Assembly: GCF_014489575.1 (NCBI RefSeq)
Contig: NZ_CP060789.1
Location: 1,550,001-1,614,000, forward strand
DNA length: 64,000 nucleotides
From: Tessaracoccus defluvii
GTDB lineage: Bacteria > Actinomycetota > Actinomycetes > Propionibacteriales > Propionibacteriaceae
Reading direction: 5' to 3'
Shown here: positions 1 to 11,303 of the stretch, piece after piece
How positions within the stretch are numbered: the first letter of the stretch is position 1
Layout of the letters: each line of letters opens with the position of its first letter
Translations under genes and position numbers: made by a program
The notes under the pieces: model-generated
Told to the model about the DNA's origin: nothing
Databases searched by the model: none
Seen by the model: only the letters and a program-made list of their open reading frames with translations

Positions 1-374
1 GCCCCGAGGTTGCGCAGATACCGCTTAGGGCGGGCGATGTGACGGCCGGCGCGGATGACCCGCGGCAGGCTCGGGTCATCGTCGATCCAGCGGGTGTCGG
101 ACGGCGAGCCGGCGTCACGGATCAGCATGACCCCGGCGGCCAGGTCGGCGGTGGCCTGTGCACGCGCCGTCTCCGGGCTGACGGCGCCGTCGGGCCCGAG
201 CCCGACGTGGCAGTGGGCATCGACGAGGCCGGGCAGCACCCAGCACCTGTCCGACAGCGTCGTCGCCCCGGCGACCGGGCCGTCGACGATGACGCCGTCG
301 GCGATCCAGAGGTCGCGCGGACCGTCGTCGTCGGGGAGCACGGTCGCACGACGCAGGTGCCAGGCTCCAGCCAT
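1..374 (-). CDS. Amidohydrolase family protein, N-terminal part (runs off the left edge)
   Basis: Only the first 124 codons lie in the window; the gene continues past base 1. The ATG at 374 is followed by a short beta-rich stretch and then GLVDAHCHVGLG around residues 69-80. That is the Gly-hydrophobic-(V/I)-D-x-H-x-H metal-binding motif of amidohydrolases such as imidazolonepropionase-like enzymes and dihydroorotase relatives. These are cytosolic metal-dependent hydrolases of cyclic amides and related substrates. The substrate cannot be told from this fragment. The start lies 9 bp downstream of the ffh stop on the same strand, so the two may be co-transcribed. Confidence 0.75.
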   Translation of the reverse strand, partial: MAGAWHLRRATVLPDDDGPRDLWIADGVIVDGPVAGATTLSDRCWVLPGLVDAHCHVGLGPDGAVSPETARAQATADLAAGVMLIRDAGSPSDTRWIDDDPSLPRVIRAGRHIARPKRYLRNLG

Positions 375-383
375 GTCTCGCTC

Positions 384-1931
<1,548 letters not shown>

Positions 1932-2048
1932 TGTGTCAACCCTTCGATGATTACAAGCGGTCCCCAGGATACCGGGCCGTTCCCTTCCGCCACGAGTCCG
2001 CCGCCGCGGGTTGCGCCCCTGTCGGTGGGGCGTGCAAGGCTGGGGGCC

Positions 2049-4336
2049 ATGACGCACCCCTGGGATTTCGAGCCGCCGCCGGATGTCGACGAGCTGCCCC
2101 CGGACCCGTGGGACGAGCCGCCGGCCGACCTGGCCCAGGCGGCCACGGCGCCGCCGGTCCCCCGCCCCACGCGGCAGGTGCCCCAGCGGGGCGCGGTCGA
2201 CCGCGGCACCGACGGCCTGCGGGACGAGGCGCTCGAGGTGCTGCGGGCGCTGACCGGCAGGCCGGAGGCCGACTTCCACGACGGCCAGTTCGAGGCCATC
2301 GAGGCCCTGGTGGCGCACCACCGCCGCGCGCTAGTCGTGCAGCGCACCGGCTGGGGCAAGTCTGCCGTCTACTTCATCTCGGCCCTGCTGCAGCGCCGGG
2401 CCGGGGCCGGGCCCGCTCTCATCGTCTCGCCGCTTCTCGCGCTGATGCGCGACCAGGTGGCTGCCGCCGAGCGGGCCGGGGTCCGGGCCGCGGCGATCAA
2501 CTCCGCGAATGTCACCGAGTGGGCAGACATCGAACGGCTCCTCGACGACGACGCGCTCGACGTGCTGCTCGTCTCCCCGAACGCCTCGTCAACCCACGCT
2601 TCCGGGCCGAGCAGCTGCCCCGCCTCGTGGCGACGGCGGGGTTGGTCGTCATCGACGAGGCGCACTGCATCTCCGACTGGGGCCACGACTTCCGGCCCGA
2701 CTACCGCCGCATCCGCACCCTGATCGCCGAGCTGCCCGCGGACGTGCCCGTGCTGGCCACCACCGCGACGGCGAACGAGCGGGTCGTCACGGACGTCGCC
2801 GAGCAGATGGCTGCCGGCGGGCACGAGGTGTTCACGCTGCGCGGCGCGCTGGCGCGTGAGTCGCTGCGGCTCGGGGTGTTGGAGCTGGGCACCTCGTGGC
2901 GGCGGCTGGCGTGGCTGTCGCAGCATCTGGCCGACCTGCCCGGCAGCGGCATCGTCTACTGCCTGACGGTGTCGTCGGCCGAGGACACCGCCGAGCTGCT
3001 CCGCAAGGCCGGACACACGGTGCTCGCCTACACGGGCCGCACCGACACCGCGGAGCGGCTGGCCGCCGAGGAGGCGCTGAAGAACAACGAGGTGAAGGCG
3101 CTGATCGCCACGTCCGCCCTCGGCATGGGCTTCGACAAGCCCGACCTCGGGTTCGTCATCCATCTCGGCTCCCCCAGCTCGCCCGTCGCGTACTACCAGC
3201 AGGTCGGCCGCGCGGGCCGCGCCACGGCCAGCGCCGACGTGCTGCTCCTGCCCGGCAGCGAGGATCGGGAGATCTGGCACTACTTCGCCACCAACGCCAT
3301 GCCGACGCAGGCCCGTGCCGAGGCGGTCATCTCGGCGCTGACGGCGGCGGGTTCCCCGCTCTCGGTCGGGGCGCTCGAGGCCCGCGTCGACCTGCGGCGC
3401 GGCCAGCTCGAGCTGCTGCTGAAGGTGCTGGCCGTCGACGGCGTCGTCGAGTACGTCCAGGGCGGCTGGACGGCGACAGGCCAGGCCTGGGCCTACGACA
3501 AGGAGCGCTACGACCGGATCGCCGAGGCGCGGATCGCCGAGCAGCGCGCGATGCTGGAGTACCAGGCCGGGGCCTCGTGCCGGATGGCCTTCCTGACGCA
3601 GGCGCTGGACGACCCGGCGAGCCGGCCGTGTGGACGCTGCGACGTGTGCGCCGAGGCCTGGTATCCGACGGACGTGTCGCTCGGCGCGGAGACCGGTGCC
3701 AGGGCCACGCTCGATCAGGTCGGCGTCGCGGTCGCGCCGCGGGCCCTGTGGCCGCAGGGTCTCGACCGTGTCGGGGTGACGATCGACGGGAAGCCGGTCA
3801 AGGGCAAGATTCCGGCGGAGGAGACCGTGTCCGAGGGCCGTGTCATCGCCCGCCTCACCGATCTCGGTTTCGGCACCACCCTGCGTGGCCTCTTCGCGCC
3901 GGGGCCCGACGGCCGGGGCGTGGACGGCGAGCTGCCACCGGAGCTGGCCGGGGCGACGCTGCGGGTGTTGAAGGAGTGGGGCTGGGCCACCCGTCCGGTC
4001 GCCGTCGCCTGGATCCCCAGCCTCACGCGGCCGTCGCTGGTGCAGGGCTTCGCCGAGGGCGTGGCGCGGGCGGGCCGGCTCGAGTCACTCGGGCCGCTCG
4101 ACCTGCATGCGTCGGAGCCCGTCGGCTCCGCCAACAGCGCCTTCCGGGTCCGCGACCTGTGGACGAGGTTCGCGGTGCCCGACGTCATGGCCAGCCGGCT
4201 GGCGGCCCTCGACGGCCCGGTGCTGCTCATCGACGACCTCATCGACTCGCGGTGGACCATGACGGTCGCCGGCAGGCTGCTGCTGCGGGCCGGTGCCCGT
4301 GAGGTGCTGCCGCTCGCCCTGGCCTCTGTCGCCTGA
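2049..4336 (+). CDS. RecQ-like ATP-dependent DNA helicase with C-terminal phosphoribosyltransferase-like domain (frame break near 2577)
   Basis: Superfamily 2 helicase, about 762 aa once joined. The first frame (from ATG 2049) carries the ATP-binding motif RTGWGKSAVYF at about residue 100. It then leaves frame at the CCCC run at 2575-2578. Adding one C gives SPERLVNPRF and restores the frame that carries DEAHCISDWGHDFRP, TATAN, a helicase C domain with QQVGRAGR, and the RecQ zinc-binding cysteines (CRMAF, then CGRCDVC). The last ~200 residues end in VLLIDDLIDSRWTMT, a phosphoribosyltransferase-like PRPP loop, an arrangement known in actinobacterial RecQ-like proteins. It probably acts in recombination or repair. 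If the break is real, only a ~220 aa truncated product remains. Confidence 0.85.
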
Positions 4337-4352
4337 CCGCGGCGGGCGACCG

Positions 4353-4792
4353 TCAGCCCCAGACGGCGGTCGCCCCGGCCTCGCCTGTGAGGGCGACAAG
4401 CACGAGGCCAGCGACGGCCGCGAGCACCGTCGCGCCACCCGTGACGACGACGAGAGGCCCGTGCCGCTCCTTGTCGGCGTGCCCTCTGGCCAGCAGGTGC
4501 AGCGGCAGCAGCACCGCGAGCAGCAGTGTGACCCACGGCGTCCACGTGCCCAGCGCCTGGTGGCGGGCGATGACCGCGGTGCCCGTCAGCCCCAGGTCGG
4601 CGGCGAGCAGCGGCCCGGTCAGCAGCGCGGCGAACCCGGACGCCGCCGCCACGACGCCGACCAGGACGGCGAGTCCCCGTAGCGCTCCCGGAGCCTGCGG
4701 GAGAGCACCACGAGGAGGGCGCCGAGGGCGGCGAGCGGGATGAACACCACCACCGCGTGCACGATCAGCGGGTGGAGCGGGAGCCCGAGCAT
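4353..4792 (-). CDS. DUF2231-type small integral membrane protein (frame break near 4676)
   Basis: Joined length about 146 aa with roughly four hydrophobic segments. It begins MLGLPLHPLIVHAVVVFIPL, the usual opening of DUF2231 proteins with the LHP-x-x-VH motif. The frame breaks at the CCCC run at 4675-4678 (GGGG on the coding strand); one added G gives ERYGGLAVLVGVV and restores the C-terminal half to the stop at 4353. It starts 2 bp after the stop of the YxFxxD-repeat lipoprotein gene upstream on the same strand, so the two are very likely one operon. Function unknown; such pairs are often found beside a small ECF sigma/anti-sigma pair, as here. Confidence 0.7.
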
Positions 4793-4794
4793 CA

Positions 4795-5181
4795 CTACCC
4801 CGAGACCGGATTGCCGGCCGCGTCGAGCACGAACCAGACGTCCGGGACGTTCTGGCCCGTCACGTCGCCGGGCGCGGCGTCGTTCTTCCAGTAGTACAGC
4901 GGCCACCCGTTGTAGGTGGCCTGCGTGGTGCCGTCGCTGCGCTGGAAGGACCCGAGCAGCGAGGCGTCCACACCGTCTCCTGCTGCGGGTTCACCCACCA
5001 GCGGCGGCCAGTTGATCAGGCACTGACCCTCGCAGGCGCTGCTGCCGGGGGCGTCCTTGGTGAAGAGGTAGAGGGTCATGCCGGCCCCGTCGACGAGGAT
5101 GCTGCCGAGTGAGGAGTCGGCCATCGCGAGCGTCAGCGCGGCGTCGGCGGTGGGGCTGGCGGCGGGCGCGACGTTCGTGCA
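4795..5181 (-). CDS. Secreted lipoprotein with two YxFxxD-type repeats (COG4315-like), 5' end missing or displaced
   Basis: The supported part is about 128 codons. It has two copies of the family motif Y-x-(F/W)-x-x-D (YLFTKD and YYWKND) and paired Cys residues in SACEGQCLINWPP, as in the COG4315/PF03640 predicted lipoproteins. A Cys at 5181 could be the lipidated residue, followed by an Ala/Pro/Ser-rich linker, but no signal peptide can be read upstream. There the sequence runs straight into the divergently oriented sigma-factor gene. The normal intergenic region therefore seems lost, either by a real deletion or by misassembly. The downstream gene is the DUF2231 protein. Confidence 0.6.
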   Translation of the reverse strand, partial: CTNVAPAASPTADAALTLAMADSSLGSILVDGAGMTLYLFTKDAPGSSACEGQCLINWPPLVGEPAAGDGVDASLLGSFQRSDGTTQATYNGWPLYYWKNDAAPGDVTGQNVPDVWFVLDAAGNPVSG

Positions 5182-5651
5182 CAGGTTCGAGCGTCGGGTC
5201 TTCGGGCTGGCCGTTTCGATCACCCGTGACCGGGGCTGGCGGAGGAGGTGGCGCAGGAGGCGTTCCTGCGGGCCTGGCGGGCCGCAGGCAGCTACGATCC
5301 CGCCCGCGGCTCGGTGGTGACGTGGCTGCTGACCATCACCCGCAACCTCGCCATCGACGCCGTCCGCGCCCGCAGGTCCTTCGCCACGGACGCCGCGATC
5401 CTCGAGCACCTGATCTCCGCCGTGCTGCGCGACCCCACCGAGGCCATCGACGACCAGTTGGAGGCGGCGGAGGCGGCCGGCAGGCTCCGGGCCCTGCCCC
5501 CGAGCAGGCGCGCGCCGTCCTGCTCGCGGTGATGGCGGGCCGCACCGCCCAAGAGGTGGCCGACCATGAGGGGATCCCTCTTGGCACCGCGAAGACACGC
5601 ATCCGGACCGGGCTGGCGCGCCTCCGACGCGCCGTGGAGGGAGAGTCATGA
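5171..5651 (+). pseudogene. ECF-type sigma factor, 5' truncated and with two frame breaks
   Basis: Three consecutive frames together give a region-2/region-4 ECF sigma factor. The pieces are FVHRFERRVFGLA, then (after the GGGG at 5232-5235) AEEVAQEAFLRAWRAAGSYD with TWLLTITRNLAIDAVRARR, then (after the CCCCC at 5497-5501) EQARAVLLAVMAGRTAQEVA with the helix-turn-helix GIPLGTAKTRIRTG. One added base at each run restores a continuous frame to the TGA at 5649. No start codon or promoter is visible, because the sequence upstream is the lipoprotein gene on the other strand. The stop overlaps the anti-sigma ATG by 4 bp (ATGA). The frame breaks are probably sequence errors; the missing 5' end may be a real deletion. 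Confidence 0.65.
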
Positions 5652-6162
5652 CCGCCCATCTCGACGACGACACTCTGACGGCACTGGCACTCGGTCACCG
5701 CGACGCCGGCGCGGAGGGCGTCGCCGACCACCTCCGCGTCTGTCCCGCCTGTGCGGCGGCGCTCGCCGACCTGGCCGCCGCCGTCCGGGGGACGCTCGCG
5801 GCCGCACCGTCGATCGCGCCCCCGGACGGGTTCGCCGGCCGGGTGCTCGCCGCGGGCCGCGCGGAGCGGGAAATGCCCGCCGGCGTGACGGCGAGACGAT
5901 CGGCACCGCGGGAGTGGTGCGGCTGGGCGCCGGGCCGGTGCTGGTCCTGAGCGTCACGGGGGGCCGGCCGGGCGCGACGTACGAGTGCGTGCTGCTGGGC
6001 GCGGACGAAAGCCGCACGAGCGGGGGCAGCTGGACCCTCGCCGACCCCGGCTACGGCCGGACGCCGTCAGGCGCCTGGCTCGTACCGGTCGACCGGACGG
6101 GCGTGGTCGGCGTGGAACTGGTCACCCCGGAGGGGAAGGTCTGGGCCAGCGCGCCCCTGTGA
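5648..6162 (+). CDS. Zinc-finger anti-sigma factor (frame break between 5868 and 5891)
   Basis: Begins with ATG at 5648 overlapping the sigma-factor stop, the usual coupling of sigma and anti-sigma genes. The N-terminal part has H-x3-C-x2-C (HLRVCPAC), the zinc-associated anti-sigma motif. The frame then breaks: one extra base in the GGG at 5868-5870 or the GG near 5890 joins it to GETIGTAGVVRLGAGPVLVL and a RskA-like extracytoplasmic-type C-terminal domain ending at 6162. The joined product is about 171 aa. No transmembrane helix lies between the two halves, unlike typical RskA proteins, so it may be soluble or may carry an internal deletion. Confidence 0.6.
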
Positions 6163-6182
6163 GGACGCGCCCGACTCACCGG

Positions 6183-7394
6183 CTACTCGCCGAGGATGCC
6201 CTGGACGAAGCCCTCGGGGTCGAACGGTGCCAGGTCGTCGACACCCTCGCCGAGGCCGACGAGCTTGACGGGGACGCCCAGTTCGCGCTGGACCTGGACC
6301 ACGATGCCGCCCTTGGCGGAGCCGTCGAGCTTCGTCAGGACGATGCCGGTGACGTCGACGACCTCGGAGAAGATGCGGGCCTGGGTCATGCCGTTCTGGC
6401 CGGTGGTGGCGTCGAGGACGAGCAGGACCTCGGTGACGGGCGCCTTCTTCTCGATGACGCGCTTGACCTTGCCGAGCTCGTCCATGAGGCCGGTCTTGGT
6501 GTGAAGCCTTCCGGCGGTGTCGACGAGGACCACGTCGGTGCCGTCAGCGACGCCCTTGGCGACGGCGTCAAAAGCGACCGAGGCGGGGTCGGCGCCATCG
6601 ACGTCGCTGCGGACGGTCTCGACGCCCACCCGCTCACCCCAGGTGGCGAGCTGCTCCGCCGCTGCCGCACGGAAGGTGTCGGCGGCGCCGAGCACCACCG
6701 TCTTCCTCTCGGCGACGAGCACCCGTGCGAGCTTGCCGACGGTCGTGGTCTTGCCGGTGCCGTTGACGCCGACGACGAGCACGACGGCCGGGTCGCCCTC
6801 GGTGGCGGGCGTCAGGTTCAGGGAGCGGTCGAGGCTGGGGTCGACCAGCTTCAGGAGTTCGGCGCGGAGGACCTCCCGCGCCTTGGCCGGGTCGGCGACA
6901 CCGTCGACGGCAAGCTGACGGCGCAGCGCCTCGGTCAGCTCCGTGGCGGGGCCGACGCCGAGGTCGGAGGTGATCAGCGTGGTCTCGAAGTCGTCCCAGA
7001 CGTCGGCGTCGATCTTGTCGACCGACAGCAGGTCGGCCAACGCACGCGCCAGGGCGTTGTTGCTGCCGGAGAGCCGCCGACGCAGCCGCGACCAGCGGGT
7101 CAGCGGCGCCTCGGGGGCCTCGAGGGTCGCGGCGGGCTCAGGCTCGACGGCGACGGGCTCCGGTTCGGAGACGGCAGGCTCCGCGGGGACAGCTTCCGGC
7201 TCCGGCGCGAGGGGCTCCGTCCCGGGTTCGGCGGGCGCGACGACGACGTCCTCCCCGGCCACCGTCGCCTCGAGCTCAGCCTGTCTGCCGGCCTCCAGCT
7301 CCCGATGCCTGCGGTTGCTGACCGCGACGATGATGCCTGCGGCGATGAGTGCGACGCCGATGACGCCGATGACGACCCAGAAGAACCAATCCAC
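6183..7394 (-). CDS. ftsY: Signal recognition particle receptor FtsY
   Basis: Membrane-associated SRP receptor GTPase, 403 aa. The N-terminus has a transmembrane helix ([17 protein letters not shown]), then a Pro/Glu/Ala-rich acidic linker to about residue 105, then the NG domain. G motifs visible are [22 protein letters not shown] and [10 protein letters not shown]. It partners with Ffh, encoded in the same window. It lies downstream of smc and the 68-residue membrane protein on the same strand, an order common in Actinobacteria. The ATG at 7394 fits because it places the membrane anchor at the start. Confidence 0.97.
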   Translation of the reverse strand: MDWFFWVVIGVIGVALIAAGIIVAVSNRRHRELEAGRQAELEATVAGEDVVVAPAEPGTEPLAPEPEAVPAEPAVSEPEPVAVEPEPAATLEAPEAPLTRWSRLRRRLSGSNNALARALADLLSVDKIDADVWDDFETTLITSDLGVGPATELTEALRRQLAVDGVADPAKAREVLRAELLKLVDPSLDRSLNLTPATEGDPAVVLVVGVNGTGKTTTVGKLARVLVAERKTVVLGAADTFRAAAAEQLATWGERVGVETVRSDVDGADPASVAFDAVAKGVADGTDVVLVDTAGRLHTKTGLMDELGKVKRVIEKKAPVTEVLLVLDATTGQNGMTQARIFSEVVDVTGIVLTKLDGSAKGGIVVQVQRELGVPVKLVGLGEGVDDLAPFDPEGFVQGILGE

Positions 7395-7462
7395 GGGGAC
7401 ATCCTAGCGGCGCGCGGGGAACCGGCCCCTGAGCCTGTCGCGCGCCGACCCCGCCGGGCCGG

Positions 7463-7669
7463 TCAGCGTTCGTCGAGGCGTTCGAGGAACGCGGGCACCT
7501 CACCCTTGCCGTTGAGGTGTCGGCTGACCTTGCTCACCGCCCGGGACACGCGTCCCTCGGGCAGCCGCAGGTGCCCCGACGACGCGGCCACGAACACGAA
7601 GACGACGGCCGCAGCCGCGAGCACGATGACGATCGCGACGGCGAACACGGCGGTGGTCAGGACATCCAT
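7463..7669 (-). CDS. Small single-pass membrane protein of unknown function
   Basis: A 68 aa protein with one long hydrophobic segment (VLTTAVFAVAIVIVLAAAAV) and a basic tail ending PAFLERLDER. It starts at ATG 7669 after a GGAG-like ribosome site and sits between smc and ftsY on the same strand. It does not belong to a family I can name. Codon use is like its neighbours (GC at third positions), which supports a real gene. No function is proposed beyond membrane location. Confidence 0.6.
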   Translation of the reverse strand: MDVLTTAVFAVAIVIVLAAAAVVFVFVAASSGHLRLPEGRVSRAVSKVSRHLNGKGEVPAFLERLDER

Positions 7670-7763
7670 CGGGTTGCTCCCTCCGATGCAGCGGCGACGA
7701 TGTCCTCCAGTGTGCCATCGGGGCCCAGCGGTTCCCCGATGGACACGCGTCGCACGGGCGTCG

Positions 7764-10700
7764 TCAGCGCTCCGCCAGTCGCTGCGACACCACCGTCGAG
7801 ATGCCGTCCCCGCGCATCGTCACGCCGTAGAGGGAGTCGGCGATCTCCATCGTGCGCTTCTGGTGCGTGATGATCAGCAGCTGCGAGTTCTCCCGCAGTT
7901 CCTCATAGATCCCCAGCAGCCGGCCGAGGTTGGCGTCGTCCAGTGCCGCCTCCACCTCGTCGAGGATGTAGAAGGGGCTCGGGCGGGCGATGAAGAGGCT
8001 GACCAGGAACGCGACCGCCACCAGCGAGCGTTCACCGCCGGACAGGAGGGACAGCCGCTTGACCTGCTTGCCCGCCGGCCGGGCCTCCACATCGACGCCG
8101 GTGGTGAGCCAGTCGCCGGGGTCCGTCAGCACCAGCCGACCCTCGCCGCCCGGGAACAGCCGGGCGAACACGTCGGCGAAGCTGGCCTCCACGTCGCGGT
8201 AGGCGGCCTCGAAGACCTCCTCGACGCGGCGGTCGACCTGCGCCACGATGTCGAGCAGGTCGGCGCGGGTGCGGCGGAGGTCGTCAAGCTGCTCGGCGAG
8301 GAACTGGTGTCGCGCCGTCATGGCGTCGAACTCCTCGAGCGCGAGCGGGTTGACGCGGCCGAGGATGGCCAGGTTCCGCTCCGCAGCCCGGAGCCGGGCC
8401 GCCTGCCTGTCCCGGTCGTAGGGCACGGGATCGGGCTGCTCGTCGTCGGCCTGCAGCGCGGTGCCGTCGGGGCGGGTGAGCACGGGCACCGGAACATCGG
8501 GGCCGTACTCGGCCAGCAGCTGCTCTGGTTCGAGGCCCAGCTCGGCGAGGGCCCGGTCGGTCAGCTGCTCCAGGCGCATCCTGTGCTCGATGCGGACCAT
8601 CTCGTCGCGGTGGGCGCCCCGGACGATCTCGTCGAGCCTGGTCGCGGACGCCTTCGCGGCGTGTCGGGCGGCGGTGGTGCCGGCCTCGGCCTCACGCCGG
8701 GCCTTGTCCGCGGTGTCCCGCTGGGCCGCGGCGCGCTGCCGGGCGAGTTCCACCTTCTCGGCGAGTCGGGTGGCAGCCTCGTTGACGACGCGGGCGACCT
8801 CGGCCTCGCGTCGCAACTCTTCTGCCCGCTGCCGTGCGCGGGCACGGGACTGGCGTTCCTGCTGCGCGGCCCGCTGCAGCGACTCGGCCCGTCCCCCGAT
8901 CGCCTTGGTCTGCTCCTCCAGGCTGCGCAGCGCCAGCCGCGCGTCCATCTCCGCCTGCCGGGCCCGCCGGGCCTCAGCGGCCTTCGCGTCGCGGTCCTCC
9001 GGGTCCGGTTCCGCGACATCCTCCTCGGCGGAGGCGGCCTCGAGCCGGGCCTCCAGCTCGGTGAGGGCCTCCTCGTCGCGGCGTCGGGCCTGCAGCGCCG
9101 TCCCGACGGCCTCGGCGAGCCGTTCGGCCTCCCGGGTCGCGGCGGCCTGAGCCTGCCGGAAGGATCCCAGCTTGTCCGCGACAGCGGCGAGCGAGGCGTC
9201 CGACTCGTGCAGGGCCGCCAGCGCTGCCTCCTCGCCGGCCCGGGCCTCTGCCAGCACCACCGCGGCCTGTTCGGCCTCGAAGCGGAGCCGGTCGGCGTCG
9301 TGCCCGGCGACGGCGAGGGCGCGCTCGGCTTCGGCCAGTTCGGCGTGGACCTCGAGGAGTGACGGGGCGGCCGCGGACCCTCCCTCGACGAGCCAGGCGG
9401 AGAAGATGTCACCGTCGGGGGTGACGGCGACGGTGGTCGCATCGGCATCGACGAGCGCGGCCGCGTGGTCCGCCCCGTCGGCGACGACGACCCCGGCGAG
9501 CAGGTGGTCGAGGGCCCCGGCCAGGTCGTCGGGCGCGGACACCAGGTCGCGGATCCGCCGCCCGGTCCCCGCGGGGTTCCGTCGCGGCGCCTGCGCGACC
9601 ACGAGCGGCGCCCGGCCCAGGTCTGCGTCGGCCATATAGCCGGTCGCGGCGAGCGCTCCGGGGAGCCCCTGCACGACGATGGCCTCGGTCATTCCCCGCA
9701 GCGCGGCGGCGACGGCGGCCTCCCAGCCGGGTTCGACGGTCAGCATCTCCCCCAGCCGTCCGACGACCTCGTCACGGCCGGAGCCGAGCAGGTCGGCGGA
9801 ACCGTCCTTCGACTGCGTCAGCAGCCGCAGCGCCTCTACTCGGGCCTCGAGGGCGGCCCGGGTGCGCGACACCTCGGCCTCCCGGCTCCGCAGCGCGGCC
9901 GCGGCTTCCTCGGCGGAAGCGACGGCGGCCTCGGCCTGCTCGAAGACATCGTCGAGGTCCGACTCGTGGGTTCCGAGGCCGGCCAGCGACGACTCGGTCT
10001 CGACGTAACCGCGGGCGGCGGACTCCGCCCGCTCCAGCGCCTCCGCCCGGCGGGTCGTCAGCCGCGCGACCTCCTCGTCGGAGGCCTGCAGCCTGGACCT
10101 GATCGAGTTGACCTTGCCGTGCAGGCGTGCCAGCCCCTCACGGCGGTCGGCGATGGCGCGCAGTGCCGCGCTGTAGGCGTGTTCGGCGGCGGCGTGTTCC
10201 TGCTCGGCGCCGTTGCGTCGCAGGGTGGCGTCTCCGAGGGCCGCCAGCGCCGCCTCGGCGTCGGAGCACAACTCCTGTTCGCGGGCGCGGATCCCGGCGG
10301 CCTCGGCCTCGAGCGCCTCCGGATCGCGTCCCCCGACGTCGAGCGCCGGCTGGTTGTCGCCGGCCCGCATCCGCTCGGCCGAGATGGAAATCGTGGTCGT
10401 GACCCGCTCGCGCAGCGCGGCCAGCGCATACCACTGCTCCTGGGCGGCGTCATAGTCGGAGGCGGCGGCCCGGAGGCGCCGTTCGGCGGCCTCCTCCGCC
10501 TGCTGGGCGTCGGCGACGGCGCGCTCGGCCCTGGCCTGTGCCTCGGCTGCAGCGGCCTCGTCGGCCAGCTCCGCCGCCAGCTGCGCGGAGGCCGAGGCGA
10601 GGTCGTCGGCCAGGAGCCGCGCCTTCGAGTCGCGCAGCTCCGCCTGGATGACGGCCGCCTTCCGCGCGGCCTGCGCCTGCCTGCCGAGCGGCTTGAGCTG

Positions 10701-11300
10701 CCGCTGCAGTTCGGCCACCAGATCCTGTAGCCGCTCCAGGTTCTGCCCGGTCGATTCCAGCTTCCGCAGCGCCTTCTCCTTGCGCTTGCGGTGCTTGAGG
10801 ACGCCGGCCGCCTCCTCGATGAAGCCGCGCCTGGTCTCGGGGGTCGCCTGCAGCACCTGGTCGAGCTGCCCCTGGCCGACGATGACGTGCATCTCCCGGC
10901 CGATGCCCGAGTCGCTGAGCAGCTCCTGCACGTCGAGCAGCCGCGCCTGGGTGCCGTTGATCGAGTACTCGGAGCCACCGCTGCGGAACATGGTGCGGGT
11001 GATGGTCACCTCGGCGTACTCGATCGGCAGGGCGCCGTCGGAGTTGTCGATGGTGAGCTCGACCTCAGCGCGGCCGAGCGGCGCGCGCTTCGTGGTGCCG
11101 GCGAAGATGACGTCGTCCATCTTGCCGCCGCGCAGCGACTTGGCCCCCTGCTCCCCCATCACCCAGCTCAGCGCGTCGACCACGTTGGACTTGCCGGAGC
11201 CGTTGGGGCCGACGACGCAGGTGATCCCGGGCTCGAACAGCAGCGTCGTCGCCGACGCGAAGGACTTGAAACCGCGCAGGGTGAGCTTCTTGAGGTACAT
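7764..11300 (-). CDS. smc: Chromosome segregation ATPase SMC
   Basis: Full-length 1178 aa SMC. The N-terminal head contains GPNGSGKSN at about residues 32-40 and the Q-loop region. Long heptad-rich coiled coils follow, interrupted by a hinge at about residues 490-640. The C-terminal head contains the ABC signature LSGGERSLVAVAF and the Walker B YILDEVEAALDD. It forms the condensin ring with ScpA/ScpB and organises the chromosome. In most Actinobacteria smc lies directly downstream of mutM; here 15 kb of extra DNA separates them (see the island). The frame is intact. Confidence 0.97.
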   Translation of the reverse strand: MYLKKLTLRGFKSFASATTLLFEPGITCVVGPNGSGKSNVVDALSWVMGEQGAKSLRGGKMDDVIFAGTTKRAPLGRAEVELTIDNSDGALPIEYAEVTITRTMFRSGGSEYSINGTQARLLDVQELLSDSGIGREMHVIVGQGQLDQVLQATPETRRGFIEEAAGVLKHRKRKEKALRKLESTGQNLERLQDLVAELQRQLKPLGRQAQAARKAAVIQAELRDSKARLLADDLASASAQLAAELADEAAAAEAQARAERAVADAQQAEEAAERRLRAAASDYDAAQEQWYALAALRERVTTTISISAERMRAGDNQPALDVGGRDPEALEAEAAGIRAREQELCSDAEAALAALGDATLRRNGAEQEHAAAEHAYSAALRAIADRREGLARLHGKVNSIRSRLQASDEEVARLTTRRAEALERAESAARGYVETESSLAGLGTHESDLDDVFEQAEAAVASAEEAAAALRSREAEVSRTRAALEARVEALRLLTQSKDGSADLLGSGRDEVVGRLGEMLTVEPGWEAAVAAALRGMTEAIVVQGLPGALAATGYMADADLGRAPLVVAQAPRRNPAGTGRRIRDLVSAPDDLAGALDHLLAGVVVADGADHAAALVDADATTVAVTPDGDIFSAWLVEGGSAAAPSLLEVHAELAEAERALAVAGHDADRLRFEAEQAAVVLAEARAGEEAALAALHESDASLAAVADKLGSFRQAQAAATREAERLAEAVGTALQARRRDEEALTELEARLEAASAEEDVAEPDPEDRDAKAAEARRARQAEMDARLALRSLEEQTKAIGGRAESLQRAAQQERQSRARARQRAEELRREAEVARVVNEAATRLAEKVELARQRAAAQRDTADKARREAEAGTTAARHAAKASATRLDEIVRGAHRDEMVRIEHRMRLEQLTDRALAELGLEPEQLLAEYGPDVPVPVLTRPDGTALQADDEQPDPVPYDRDRQAARLRAAERNLAILGRVNPLALEEFDAMTARHQFLAEQLDDLRRTRADLLDIVAQVDRRVEEVFEAAYRDVEASFADVFARLFPGGEGRLVLTDPGDWLTTGVDVEARPAGKQVKRLSLLSGGERSLVAVAFLVSLFIARPSPFYILDEVEAALDDANLGRLLGIYEELRENSQLLIITHQKRTMEIADSLYGVTMRGDGISTVVSQRLAER

Positions 11301-11303
11301 GGC

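Noticed and set aside
2577..2579. Programmed frameshifting in the RecQ-like and other genes
   Set aside because: No slippery heptamer plus pseudoknot pattern, and the same kind of break occurs in more than a dozen unrelated genes.
5985..9362. 1125-codon open frame on the plus strand
   Set aside because: Antisense to ftsY and smc; it exists because high GC at third positions leaves few stops on the opposite strand. Its protein is low-complexity and matches nothing.
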